Part shown: positions 48,071-59,540 of the stretch, piece by piece | Position numbering within the stretch: position 1 is the stretch's first letter | How the letters are laid out: each line of letters starts with the position of its first letter | Assembly: GCA_963854835.1 (NCBI GenBank) | Contig: OY978528.1 | Coordinates: 36,907,269 to 36,971,268 of the forward strand | Source of the DNA: Megamerina dolium | Lineage: Eukaryota; Arthropoda; Insecta; Diptera; Megamerinidae | Direction of reading: 5' to 3' | DNA: 64,000 nucleotides | Position numbers and translations under genes: made by a program | Notes under the pieces: model-generated | Seen by the model: only the letters and a program-made list of their open reading frames with translations | Database searches by the model: none | What the model was told of the DNA's origin: nothing

Positions 48071-48912
48071 GTAAGGAGATTTTTTCTGAATAATACGGTA
48101 TAAATTATCTTCAATACCAAGAATTACGGATATCCATATTTCATTTCATCCTAAAATAAGTATGTTTTACCTACGTTTTCATAAAGGGCCTTAAATAATT
48201 CCCCATTTTCCAAGTACTTCACAACATTGAGCTTGGGGAGTGTCAAAACGTGCCTGTCACTACGTACAGAGCCTTTTATTATTCCACCATAATTCCTCGC
48301 GATTTGTAAATGAGCATGTGATGTATCGCAGCGAGTGTTCTCGATTTCGAATTTGAATACGAAACTCGCATCACGCGCTTTTGGAAATTGGCCTGTGTTC
48401 TACTAATCAGAATAAAATTATTCAAATGAAATATTCGAAATATTTAGAATAATTTTTCCAATACAAAGTTTACTTTTGACAAAATTAGCTTTTCAATACT
48501 ATATATAATATAAAAGAAATTTTTCTTTCAAAAGTAATTTGCAAAAACCAGGAAAAGCTAAAACTGAATATTTTTTTAGTAATGAAAATTCGGATTTATC
48601 GAATAATTTATATTTCAATTAAACAAAATTGTAATTATTCGTATAGTTGATTAATCAGAATTTTGATTAATAGGATCGTTTGACTAAACATTTATTCGTA
48701 CAGCTCTAGTGGGGCCCTGGTGGGGGAAAGAGTTAAACTTTTCGATTGGATGAATCACAATGAGTACTGATATCACCTTTTCAACAATATTACATATGAG
48801 TCTTTCCCAGGTTATGGACGTGACAATCGTGAGCATCAAATACGAAGAAAAACAAATGTTAGAAAGTAATAAATTCGGTACTTTTATGGTGCTTTTATGA
48901 ATGCATACAATA
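48071..48912. other. AT-rich spacer with a decayed dispersed repeat
   Basis: GATTAATCAGAATTTTGATTAA near 48650 matches the flank at 33220. No gene seen. Confidence 0.4.
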
Positions 48913-49069
48913 GATGACTTCACACCACGTTCGATACTTCTTTAGTTCGTTTCTTGGTAGTTTCTTATGTGTATTTTCGAAAATTCGATAATTTTACAAA
49001 AACAAAATACACACAAAAAACTACCAAGTAGCGGACTAATAAAGTAACGAGCTAGGTGTGAAGTCACCT
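48913..49069. mobile_element. 157-bp hairpin MITE
   Basis: Arms of about 70 bp: GATGACTTCACACC at the left, GGTGTGAAGTCACC at the right, continuing through TACTTGGTAGTTTTTTGTGT-type sequence to a short centre near 48990. TA flanks both ends. Confidence 0.7.
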
Positions 49070-49071
49070 TA

Positions 49072-49970
49072 TATTTAAGCGAAAAATTGAGCATATAAAG
49101 CGATACGTATGTGACAATATATGAAAACGATTTCTGACAAAACTTACATTTTTTCTGAAAATAACTAAAATAAGCTCAAACAATCGAAATGACTTAATAT
49201 ACTTGCGATTTATACAAGATAAAGTATAATAGCGGACTCAAGAAATATTTGTATTGTAGCATTTAAGCAATTTATTTAACTAATTTCTATTGAATTAAAG
49301 AAAAATGAACATATATATGAAATCAACTTCATGATGGTAGGGTGGTCACAATCTCTATACTTTGCATCCTATATAAACAGTTTCATCCTCGTCACCATTT
49401 ACATATGGAAATGTGTTAGCGCTTTCGGGCTTAAATTTGGTATAGTCTTTATCGAAATCATTACATGATTTGAGATGTGTGACATTTGACAACTCGGAGT
49501 GCTCGTATATCTCGTATAACCCAAATAGAATATATCCTTTTTTTTGGAATAATGAGATAACCCATCTATAAACTTATGCTTTAACGCATTTAACTATTAT
49601 AAATTAATATTAGATCATTTTCGATTATTTCCAATTTGTTGTTTTTTCTGAGAAATGAGAAATGAGAAATGAGATGTAATGATATAAAATATTTTTTAAT
49701 TGTAGAACCGAGCTGATGATTCTATATTTCATTCATGATCATTAAAATTCATTTTAAAGAATCTTAAAACTATATTTTACAAATTTAATGCTATCCGCCT
49801 AAATGCAAAGAAGATGAGGAAACAAGTTAATTTTTCATCGCAAATAATATTCAGGAAGCAACTCTTTAGCAATTGTCGCCAAACTTATGCGAACCGAACG
49901 GCTGCTTGACGGATCGTCTCAACTCCACCAACATCATTACTCTGTTGGTGGTGCATTTTCTTGTAATCGC
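49072..49970. other. AT-rich spacer with a small minisatellite
   Basis: GAGAAAT repeats at 49651-49672. No gene seen. Confidence 0.4.
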
Positions 49971-49973
49971 ATG

Positions 49974-50001
49974 TATATAATACAGCTAGTCAGTCAGTCA
50001 G
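49974..50001 (+). promoter_or_regulatory. Candidate core promoter: TATA box and TCAGT initiators
   Basis: TATATAA (49974-49980) is followed by three overlapping TCAGT motifs (49990-50002), the arthropod initiator. The last places its A 26 bases after the TATA start. Downstream sequence to about 50190 is less AT-rich than its surroundings and 5'UTR-like. ATG 50193 opens a 23-codon frame (MYSMYERSKAARM..). No gene is proven. Confidence 0.3.
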
Positions 50002-50587
50002 TGTTTTCCTGTCAAGTACCAAATAAGTTTCAATTCATTTGTCTGGCTGTCTGGTTGTCTGTGTTGCGAGTTTCATTCATTCATACATCCATTTGCACGA
50101 CAGACGGACGAACAAAAGTGCAGGCAAGCAACCGCAGTGTGGCTATAGCATTATTTATTTTGCACTACGAGCAACGTTAAAGTTGTGTGAACATGTATTC
50201 AATGTATGAACGTAGTAAAGCAGCCAGAATGTTGATTGTTAGTTTGATGCCGTCATCATAAACATTTCATCGGTTGAAAATCTGCATAAACATTACATTT
50301 CATTCATCATTCTTTTTGCTCATTCTTTCATTCATGTTACTCCATTTGTTCATTCGTCATCGTCGTTTATTTAATACGACTTTCGGAAGGGTTTCACAGT
50401 CCACTATACGAGCATGTACCAAATATTTGTCTGTTGTTTTCTTTCTCATTTTTATACCCTACGTCAAAGAACGGGTGTATATTTATTTTGACATTATGTT
50501 TGTAACTAAGTTCTCCCTTAAAGGATGAAATCGAAGAAATACACAAATTACTTATCCAGTTTAACTTTGTGAGTCGATTTAAACGTG

Positions 50588-50672
50588 TCAGCCTGTAAAA
50601 AATAAGGCTATGTGTCAAGCAATTGGCAATTCTTCCGACAGTAACCACTCCATGGAAAAGCTTCTATTCCCT
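50588..50672 (+). mobile_element. SINE fragment, opposite orientation
   Basis: GCAATTGGCAATTCTTCCGA and CAGTAAC.ACTCCATG.AAAAGCTTCT are the inverse of 19366-19412 in SINE copy 1. Only the body centre is present. Confidence 0.65.
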
Positions 50673-50904
50673 TCCGTGCTTATACGTGTCACATATTTAT
50701 TTTATTTGAAAAGCTTTGTATTGGAGATAATATTATAAATATTTTCATTATTTTGATCAAATAATTTTATTCTGATTAGTAAGAAAACTTAAATTTTAAT
50801 TAATCAATATCATGATTACTCCAATATTATTCTGTTCGATTAATTAGCTTTTAATTAAAAAAATTGTGGTCGGAAAAACTAGAAAATTGATATAAAGAGC
50901 GGTC

Positions 50905-51470
50905 AAACGTTAAGGATTAAATGACCGCCATGTGGCAGACATGCCTACTTTCGAAATACTGACGTTACGTACACAAGAAGTAGTTGTGAGAGGATTTTCG
51001 GTGTAAAGGAATTGAAAGAAGTTAAAAACGTACAGAATGTCACGGCAACCACAAAATGGCAGACATATTTCGGAAAAATTGGCATACGTTCACGAAAAGT
51101 AGTAGTGAGAGAATTTTTGGGGTCAAAGAATTCAAATTTGAAGTCAAAATCGTTAACAATTTAATTACATCCACAAAATGGCGAACTTGCTTTTTTAAAA
51201 TTGACGACACGTTTACGAAAGCTAGTAACAGAGGGGGTTGCCGAAGTAAAGGAATTAAGATTTGAGATAAAAATTGTAAAAAATCTAATAGCCGCCACAA
51301 ACTGGCGGGCCGGGCCTACTTAGAATAACTGAAGTTAGTTTCAAAAAAAGTAATAGTAAGTGTGTTTCGGGGTCAGGGAATCGTACACAATATAATGGCT
51401 GTCACAAAATAGCAGACCTTCCTTGCAAAATCAGAGATTATGTTTACTGAAATTGGTAGTACGGGAGGTA
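50905..51470. repeat. Degenerate tandem array, period about 120 bp
   Basis: About five units, each with CACAAAATGGC.GAC, ACGTTCACGAAAAGTAGTAG and GGGTCAAAGAATT-like words. Diverged copies, no ORF of note. Confidence 0.65.
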
Positions 51471-52870
51471 TAAACAAGTGATCTTAATCGACTGAAATAG
51501 TATTTTACTGGTTTTTCTCTTCTTTTGTCGTTATCTTTGTCACCTTCGCCATCTTATTTGTTGAACTTTCTTTACCCATTAAAAATAATATATTTTTTGT
51601 ATTTGTTTGCTTGCTAACACACACACATACACATATGTATGTATTGCCATAACTGTTTAAAAAGCAACACTTATTGAATTTTTCACAAAATTTTAAAAGC
51701 AATTAATTAAATAATACAAGCATTATACATTAGGGGTTGATTGGTTAAATGATGACCATCAGCAACAACCAGTATGAAAATGTAATCATTTCATTACCTC
51801 AATAACAGAAATGGATATATGTATATCTATATGCTCGTGTAGAGTGAAGTCAAAATATATGTACGAACATATGACCCTCTAAAAGAGAGCACACGCATGC
51901 AACACACACAACAAACAATGCTAAACACGTTTTTGGACTTTTTCATTGCTTAATCGAAATAATAACATTCCTTGCTAAGAGTAAATTACACATCAATGGA
52001 TGTAAGTTCAGCGCTCCACCCATCGACTAGTTTTCATTTATCTCAAAGTAGGTATAAATAAATTTTTCTTTTTTTGGGAAGATTTCTCCCATCATCCTGT
52101 TGTGAAACAATAGAAACAAATAAAACCACCCTCTAGGTCATCATACTTATGCCAAAGGCAGTAGTCTGCCTTCATTCACTCTTTGCTAAGGATTCAACTC
52201 CTAAGTACAATTATATGTAATTCAGTAACAACAACAACAACAACAATTACATAGTCCTTTCGCTTATGCTGTCGCACATATGCTGGAAATAGGCTCATAC
52301 CATAATCTGTTGCAAAAGTAATATGTGAATATTAAACAAAAGAATAAAAGAAAATAGCAAAATCAAAAGAAAGAAAAAGTAATGAATATGCCATGAACGC
52401 AGAAATAAAAAAATCAATAATAATATACCAAACATTTTTGCTTGCATACGAATATTTAGAAGTACAAAAGCGAGTACTCGTACTATGTGTATAGCATGCT
52501 ATGATGAACAAGAACACACAGAAAGAATGTGTGTAGACAGTCGTTTGTGCAATTTTTTTTTTGTCATCATTATCGTACAATAAAAAGGACTACATTTTTT
52601 GTATTTATAAAAAAGACTAAATATAGTACCTATCTACATATACAGATTTCACAAATGCGAACAATCTGCTGCGTCACAACACAAATGTGCTGACTCTGAT
52701 GATGCTGATGCAGGCTCTTTCATTAAAACAATCAACAATGTGCAACACGCGTATTCGTGTTTAAAATTTAAGCATATTAAAATTTAATATGATAAAAATA
52801 ACAAAAATAATAATAACAAAATTTACAATAAAATAAAGGAAAGTAATAATAATTAAAAAATAAAATAAAA
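51471..52870. other. AT-rich non-coding stretch
   Basis: Microsatellite-like CACACA near 51620 and (ACA)n near 52230-52246. No gene seen. Confidence 0.4.
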
Positions 52871-52875
52871 ATCAA

Positions 52876-52952
52876 TGTCGCGATCCGGGATCGACCCCGT
52901 ACACGGGGTCAAAGTCAGGTGGTGGGACGAACTCACGGAACACCAAAGTACA
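52876..52952 (-). repeat. GC-rich tRNA-like hairpin segment
   Basis: On the minus strand ACCCCGTGTACGGGGT is a perfect palindrome followed by GGTCGATCCCGG, close to a Pol III B box, and then a long T-rich tail. It may be the head of a SINE family or a tRNA relic. Confidence 0.35.
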
Positions 52953-53460
52953 TCACAACTTAGATGTGTATAATGAAGTTTGTATATTTGCGTATGCTGT
53001 CCCTTAATTCAATTAATGTATGTAAAGTAATTGAATGAAGGTAAAAGCACAGGCAAATAAAAACAAACGCATGGAGCAAATATGAGAATTCTTGTTTGGT
53101 TTAGCATGCGTCTAATAGATAAAGATCATGCTGAACTAACAAGAATTGAGAAAAGCGACTTCCGTACATGATCGGACAAGTGACATATCTACAAGTGCTT
53201 GCCCAGTTAGGATCACTACTGAAGCGCCTTTCTTCAGTTGTAAGAATATTGCAACATCGACCCGTTTAACACCAACGAGTGCTCTTTTGAAGCAGATCCA
53301 TTACGGTGCGCGACAATAAGAGCTCTTGCCCTAAAATCAACCCAGCTACGGGTGCTTCGGGTAGTCGACTTCGAGCCTTCTGCTCTGCCTAAGTAGTTAC
53401 TTTGACCACTTAAAATCCAGGAGCAACCAGCTCGAGCACTGGTTCCTCCTACATTTCATT

Positions 53461-53875
53461 CCTTGTCTCCCTCTTGCTTGCGTAGGATACGAATAGGGTA
53501 GTTTTATTAATTTGTAGTCTCAATTGAATAATTCCATTATAACGAATAGGGTATTTTCATAATTTTTAGTTTCAATTGAATAATTCGCCTGTACTTAAAA
53601 TCCTCTTTTTCTTTTGCTTTAATTGTATTTTGTATTTGTATCATTTTGTATTAAATAAACGAAAAGAATAATAAAAACTAGGAATTGTACCGCGAAAGGT
53701 ATATCATTCGAGCTGAACACTCTGGTGTCGACAACATTACTGTCAATTTAACAGTAAGTGTCTTCCTCCTACAACAAGAGTTTTTCGCTGCCCTCTTGTT
53801 TACCCTGGCTGGCTGAGTGTTATCCCAGCTGGAAAACAAAAGCACGCGTTACAAATGGTGGAAATTAATATATTC
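53461..53875 (+). repeat. LTR-like segment
   Basis: Contains a 60-bp direct duplication (ACGAATAGGGTA..TTCAATTGAATAATT, 53489-53590), AATAAA near 53653 and a TTACAAATGGTGG end that resembles an LTR edge followed by a primer-binding site. No gag or pol remains, so this is a tentative solo LTR. Confidence 0.3.
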
Positions 53876-53936
53876 GCCTATAATTATAGCTTATGCGGTG
53901 TCGCCACAATACATGAATCCTTTATGATTACAGTGA

Positions 53937-54303
53937 TAAAAAAAAATATATAAATATGTGGCACTTAAAGCCCAAAAGGGCTCATTGGCAGAGCTTCTCT
54001 TCCATTACTGTTGTGCGTCTTAAAATTTGGACAGTATTAGAAGGGACCTACTTAATTTAGCCGGTTCCGAACGGCAGAACACTTGTGACATCACTTTTTC
54101 TGAGCTTTGTCACAGAGTTCTTTTAGAAACTTTTTCATGGCAAGTTGTTACTGTCGGAAGAATTGCCAATTGCTTGCCGACAGGTGGGTACCATTCGAAA
54201 GAAAAATCTTATCGATATTAAATTTGTTATGCATCAGCCGGGGATTGAACCACGACCTACAGATCAGAAGGTGAACACTCTAACCACTGAGCTACGGCAC
54301 CCA
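53937..54303 (-). mobile_element. tRNA-derived SINE-like element, copy 2
   Basis: Nearly identical to 19172-19545, including B box GGTTCAATCCCC (inverse at 54238-54250) and head GGGTGCCGTAGCTCAGTGG. The tail is AAAAAAAAATATATAAATATG on the plus strand. Confidence 0.8.
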
Positions 54304-54879
54304 TTTGATTACAGGATTTCAACAGGAAAATGTCTAAAAATCTACATTGGAAATAATGTTGTTCAATTTCGATATTAGTTTCAAAATGGACATGAAAAGT
54401 CTCTCACAATTGGACTAGTGCCAAGTTCTACCATCCTAATTATCAATTAGAACTTGGAATGGTTTGACAAAACTTTCGCTCAATTTTTCAGCTTATTTGC
54501 AACTTATACCCTTTTTTTTTAATATGTAATTTTCTTTACTCATTTTCAATAGAATTAGTATCGAGGCTTAATAATGGCCAATCCAAGGTTTATATTCCAT
54601 GTTGTGCTCTACAAGTCCCTCCATATAAAGAATAATGCAGACTTTATGAGCCCATGCTTGCATAGGTCAATTTTGTATGAAGCATTCACGTTTCGGTAAT
54701 TAATTTACCAAATTCTTTTACTAAACAGTACCCATACATGTTAACGTTTGCTGTATATTTCAAGGTGCTCAGAAAAAAAGTATTTTTCAATTTTGGCAGT
54801 TCTTTGATGGCAATTATCGACGTCCAAAATTATCTATTGATGTAGCCATTTTTTTTTCTCAGCAAAAAATTTTCTTATG

Positions 54880-55120
54880 GCTGGTTTTCGAGATATAATT
54901 TTTTCCAACGTAATTTTACTATTGGCATCATATATCAAGCAAGAAACTACCGATCTAATTGTAAAAAATATTAAAATGAAGATAATCCAACAAGCTAACA
55001 AACATTACCTACAATATTTTTAATCCGTGCATTGATTTATAAAAAACAAATGATAAATACGAAACAGATTTCGTTTTTTTGGACTCAAGTTTTAATTAAA
55101 AATCTATTTATTGTATACAT
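54880..55120. repeat. Dispersed repeat, also at 62690-62920
   Basis: GAGATATAATTTTTT, CATATATCAAGCAAGAAACT and AATATTAAAATGAAG occur in the same order as in the second copy. Unknown family, about 75-80 percent alike by eye. Confidence 0.5.
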
Positions 55121-55346
55121 TTTTACGTATACATATTGTATACGTTTTTTTTACAAAAAAAAAAAGGTTTCGATTCAGATCGATCTATTGATAAATACTC
55201 CAGTTATGAGCAATTATCTGAAAATGCCAAATTTAAACGTTATCCATTTTAATCCAAAAATCGAAATCGCTTCTAGAATTTGCAAATATATGATCGACCA
55301 CGACCAAAACAACGCCTCGGATAAGGACTACCGCTATTGTTGATGA

Positions 55347-58300
55347 CGGATATGCATCTGGAATGTCCGGTCCTTTTATAGGGAGGGTGCTATCCAGCTG
55401 GTTGATGTCCTCGAAAAATACAGAGCTGACATCACCGCTCTCCAGGAAATGCGATGGACGGGACAGGGCTGCTCCAAAAGAGCGTCCTGTGGCATCTACT
55501 ACAGTTGCCATGCTGAAAGGCACGAATTAGGATGTGGATTTTTGGTCAGCAAGAGACTACGACATCTTGTCTCACAGTTCAAGCCTGTGAACGAACGGCT
55601 GGCCACAATCCGCATCAAGGCAAAATTCTTTAGCATCAGCCTTATATGTGCCCACGCTCCGACGGATGAGAAGGACAATGTGACCCAGGAGGGCTTCTTT
55701 CAGCGCGTCGAAGAAGCTTACGACCGCTGCCCTCGCCACAATATCAAAATCGTGCTTGGCGACTTTAATGCCAGGGTGGGCAAGGAAGGTACCTTTGGTC
55801 CAACTGTCGGAAAATTCAGCCTCCACCAGAACACCTCCGATAACGGAATGAGGCTGATCGACTTCGCCGCAGCACGAAACATGGTAATTGGTGGTACCAG
55901 ATTCCAGCATCTCGACATCCACAAAGCGACATGGCTGTCTCCAGATCAACGAACAAGAAATCAAATTGATCATGTGGTGATTGACGGAAGGCATGCTTCC
56001 AGTGTGATGGACGTGAAATCGATCCGTGGTGCCAACATGGACTCGGATCACTACCTTGTTGCAGCTAAGGTGCGTACACGTTTATGTGTCGCAAATAACA
56101 AGAGAAGTCCCACACAGAGAAAGCTCGACGTCAGTAAGCTGCGATCACCAGAGACAGCAGATGCATTTGCCACTCGACTATCGGATCTGCTTATGCAGAA
56201 CACTCCCCCAGTTGATAATAGATCCGCACGGTGGACACATATATCCCACTTCATGACTACTGCTGCCGAGAAGGTAATCGGTTACTACCGGCCTCTGAGG
56301 AATGAGTGGTATGATCAGGAGTGTCGCGACGCTACCGCAGAGAAAGACGCCGCCTACAGAAAAACCCTGCGTGCAGGCGCAACGCGAGCTGTTAAGGAGC
56401 GGTACAGAGAGAAAAGGAGTGCAGATAGACGACTTTTCAGGCGCAAGAAGAGGGAGTTGGAAAGACGCGAGTGTGAGGAGATAGAGATGTGTACCGACAA
56501 GAATGAGACTCGAAAATTCTTCGAAAAGATCAAGCGCCTAAGTGGCGGTTTAAATCCCGGAGCCTCTTCTTGTCGTGATGGAAATGGGAATCTGGTTACA
56601 GATGTCCAGAGTGTACTGAGCCTATGGAGGGAACACTTCTCCACGTTACTGAATGGCGATGCTACAAACAATTCCGCCAGTGGAGGAGATTGCCCGATAA
56701 CCCCAATTACAGATGATGGTGTTGATGTTCCACCACCCGACTATGACGAGGTTGAAACGGCCATTTTAAGGCTGAAGAACAACAAAGCTGCAGGTGCTGA
56801 TGGCCTGCCTGCCACGTTGTTTAAGACCGGAGGCGGAGGCCGGAGCTCATAAGCAGAATATGGTCGGATGAAAGCATGCCTGATGATTGGAGGCTCAGTG
56901 TTCTCTGTCCTGTACATAAAAAAGGAGACCCCACAATTTGCGCCAACTACCGTGGAAAAAGTCTCCTGAGAGTCCTGAGTCCGGTAAGGGATTACCTTTT
57001 CGCAACAATGTCTGAGTTCGGTATTCCTGCAAAGCTCATTCGACCGTTTAATACCGAACGGGGTTTCAGACAAGGTGATTCGTTATCGTGCGACTTCTTC
57101 AATCTTATTATGGAGAAAATAATACGAGCTGCTGATCTACGACATAATGGCACTATCTTCAACAAAAGTGTCATGCTGTTAACGTATGCCGACGATATTG
57201 ACATAATCGGCATGAACACGCGAGCAGTCAGTGCAGCATTCTCAGAGTTGGAAAGAGAGTCGCGTCGGATGGGTCTCACGGTGAACGAGGGCAAGACGAA
57301 GTATCTAGTGTCAACAAACAAAGAGTCCCGGCGTCTTGGACAGCACGTCACTGTTGACAACTACGCTTTTGAAGTAGTAAGGGACTTTGTCTATCTTGGA
57401 ACCAGCATTAACAGCAGTAATGACGTCAGCTTGGAGATTATAAAGCCGCTTTCGACAGTCCGGTAAGGGATTACCTCTACGCAACAATGTCTGAGTTCGG
57501 TATTCCTGCAAAGCTCATTCGACTTTGTAGAATGACACTGCATAACTCCCGTTGTGCAGTGAAAATTGGGAAGGACCTCTCGGCACCGTTTAATACCGAA
57601 CGGGGTTTCAGACAAGGTGATTCGTTATCGTGCGACTTCTTCAATCTTATTATGGAGAAAATAATACGAGCTGCTGATCTACGACATAATGGCACTATCT
57701 TCAACAAAAGTGTCATGCTGTTAGCGTATGCCGTCGATATTGACATAATCGGCATGAACACGCGAGCAGTCAGTGCAGCATTCTCAGAGTTGGAAAGAGA
57801 GTCGCGTCGGATGGGTCTCACGGTGAACGAGGGCAAGACGAAGTATTTAGTGTCAACAAACAAAGAGTCCCGGCGTCTTGGACAGCACGTCACTGTTGAC
57901 AACTACGCCAGCATTAACAGCAGTAATGACGTCAGCTTGGAGATCATGCGTAGGATAACTCTTGCTAACAGGTGTTACTTTGGGCTGAGTGAGCAATTGA
58001 GAAGTCGAGCCCTCTCTCGAAGAACGAAAACTACACTCTACAAGTCTCTCATCATGCCTGTCCTAACATATGGAGCTGAATCCTGGACAATTTCCACCTC
58101 GGATGAGCGAATGCTTGGAGTTTTCGAGAGAAAAGTCCTACGCAAGATCTTTGGACCTATTTGCGTTGGTGGCGAGTACCGAATAAGGTACAACCATGAG
58201 CTGTACGAGCTGTATGCCGATATTGACATAGTAAAGCGCATCAAAAACCAGCGGCTGCGCTGGCTAGGTCATGTCGAGCGAATGGAAGAACACGCTCCAG

Positions 58301-58470
58301 CCAATAAGGTGTTATATTCGGAACCCGCTGGAGGACGGCGCAGAAGAGGAACACCAAACCTCCGGTGGAAAGACCAAGTACTGGAGAACCTGACGGCGCT
58401 TGGAATTTCCAACTGGCGCCAGCTAGCGAAGAACAGAGATGGCTGGCGAAGCATGTTATTTTCGGCCTAA
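55347..58470 (+). pseudogene. RTE endonuclease-reverse transcriptase, rearranged
   Basis: Open from 55347 without an ATG (RICIWNVRSFYREGAIQLVD), through the APE-type endonuclease: LQEMRWTGQG, LGDFNARVGKEG, RNQIDHVVIDG and MDSDHYLVAAKV. The linker and first RT blocks (LKNNKAAGADGLPATLF) reach a stop after 56820, where about 35 bp are missing. Relative to copy B a further 200 bp are lost near 56975 and about 75 bp near 57042. At 57440 the sequence jumps back, so the block DSPVRDYL to NSSNDVSLEI occurs twice. The second block reads AYAVDIDIIG where YADD is expected, losing a catalytic Asp. The C-terminus ends at 58470. Confidence 0.9.
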
Positions 58471-58514
58471 ATCGATATTCGGTTGTTATGGCCACATAAG
58501 TAAGTAAGTAAGTA
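55347..58514 (+). mobile_element. RTE-clade LINE copy D, longest, rearranged
   Basis: Includes endonuclease, RT and the 3' end with TAAGTAAGTAAG tail (58496-58514). It lacks the very 5' end. Contains deletions and a partial internal duplication (see gene entry). Confidence 0.9.
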
Positions 58515-58690
58515 TGATCAACCACCACTGATTACGCCACACACAACATTCATTTGGGACATACTTAGCCCCTAACTCTATCCCTTATGGAAACTCTCCT
58601 ACAAAATTAATATTCTTATATAAAAAAAGGATAAACGAGTATGAATATCATATCGGTGATACCTTTGATCCCTCTCGCGACACTCTGAAA
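58515..58690. repeat. Dispersed repeat, also near 63345-63475
   Basis: CATACTTAGCCCCTAACTCT and CTCTCCTACAAAATTAATAT match CATACTTATTCCTATAGCCA and CTCTCTACAAAATTGACATC in the second copy. A weaker match lies near 40690-40790. Unknown family. Confidence 0.45.
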
Positions 58691-58849
58691 GTGGTGGGAT
58701 CCAATTATTGGGTGTGTGAATGAGTAACCGGCCTAACTATGCTACTTTAGTAAGGCGTCAGACGTATGTTAGATGTCGTAGGTCATTGTTCGAAATGTCA
58801 TTTTAAATGTCTGTTCACTTGCTGTCAAAATCAGTCCAATGTTTTGAAT

Positions 58850-59540
58850 TCGGTTTTGCGCATCTTCTTCTTTTCACGATAGAAAATTTTGAGAATTGGC
58901 GAAAGAAACAACATTTGCGGAAGTTTTGTTAAGTTACTTTTTTATAAAGGCAAGTGTTGCTGAGTCATCGTTTGCTTGTGGAATTGTATGGCGACAATTC
59001 TTTAACCAATACACATTGTAAGGAGTGGTTTGTACGCTTCAAAAACGGTGATTTTAATATCAAAGTCAAATAACGCTCTGGACAGCCGAAATAGTTTGAA
59101 GACGAGGATTTGGAGACATTATTCGACCAAAACCAAGACAATTGATACGCTTGAAGGGAGCAATGATCGAGAAACGGCTGGAATACGCGACCAGACACGA
59201 ATCGGTAATTTTCAACCATGACAACGCACGGTTGTCACATTACTATTTCAGTCAAAAACTATCTCGCTAATGCGGATGCGAAGTTTTACTCCACCCGCCT
59301 TATAGCCCAGACCTGGAGCCTACAGATTACCACTTGTTCCGGTCCATTCAGAAAGTCCTTAATGGAATAAGATTCATTTCAGTCACCGGAATCAAAAATT
59401 GGGTCGATTCGTTTTTGGCCGCCAAGCCGGCCAAAACGGGATGGAATCCATAAATTGCCAGAAAGATGGGGAAATATCATAGTTTCTGATGAACGATACT
59501 TTAAATGACATGTTTTTACAGAATTCTTAAAAATAAATTA
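58850..59540 (+). pseudogene. mariner transposase relic
   Basis: In shifting frames: RFKNGDFNIKVK and FEDEDLETLFDQN (DNA-binding part), AMIEKRLEYATRHESVIFNH then DNARLSHYY (second catalytic Asp) and LHPPYSPDLEPTDYHLFRSI (third Asp). Several stops and a deletion before the second Asp. The wording is closest to the mauritiana type of mariner. TIRs not resolved. Confidence 0.75.

Noticed and set aside
49887..50180. 97-codon ORF over the candidate promoter
   Set aside because: It spans the TATA and initiator motifs and has no domain. Composition follows the TCAGTC and GTCTGG repeats.
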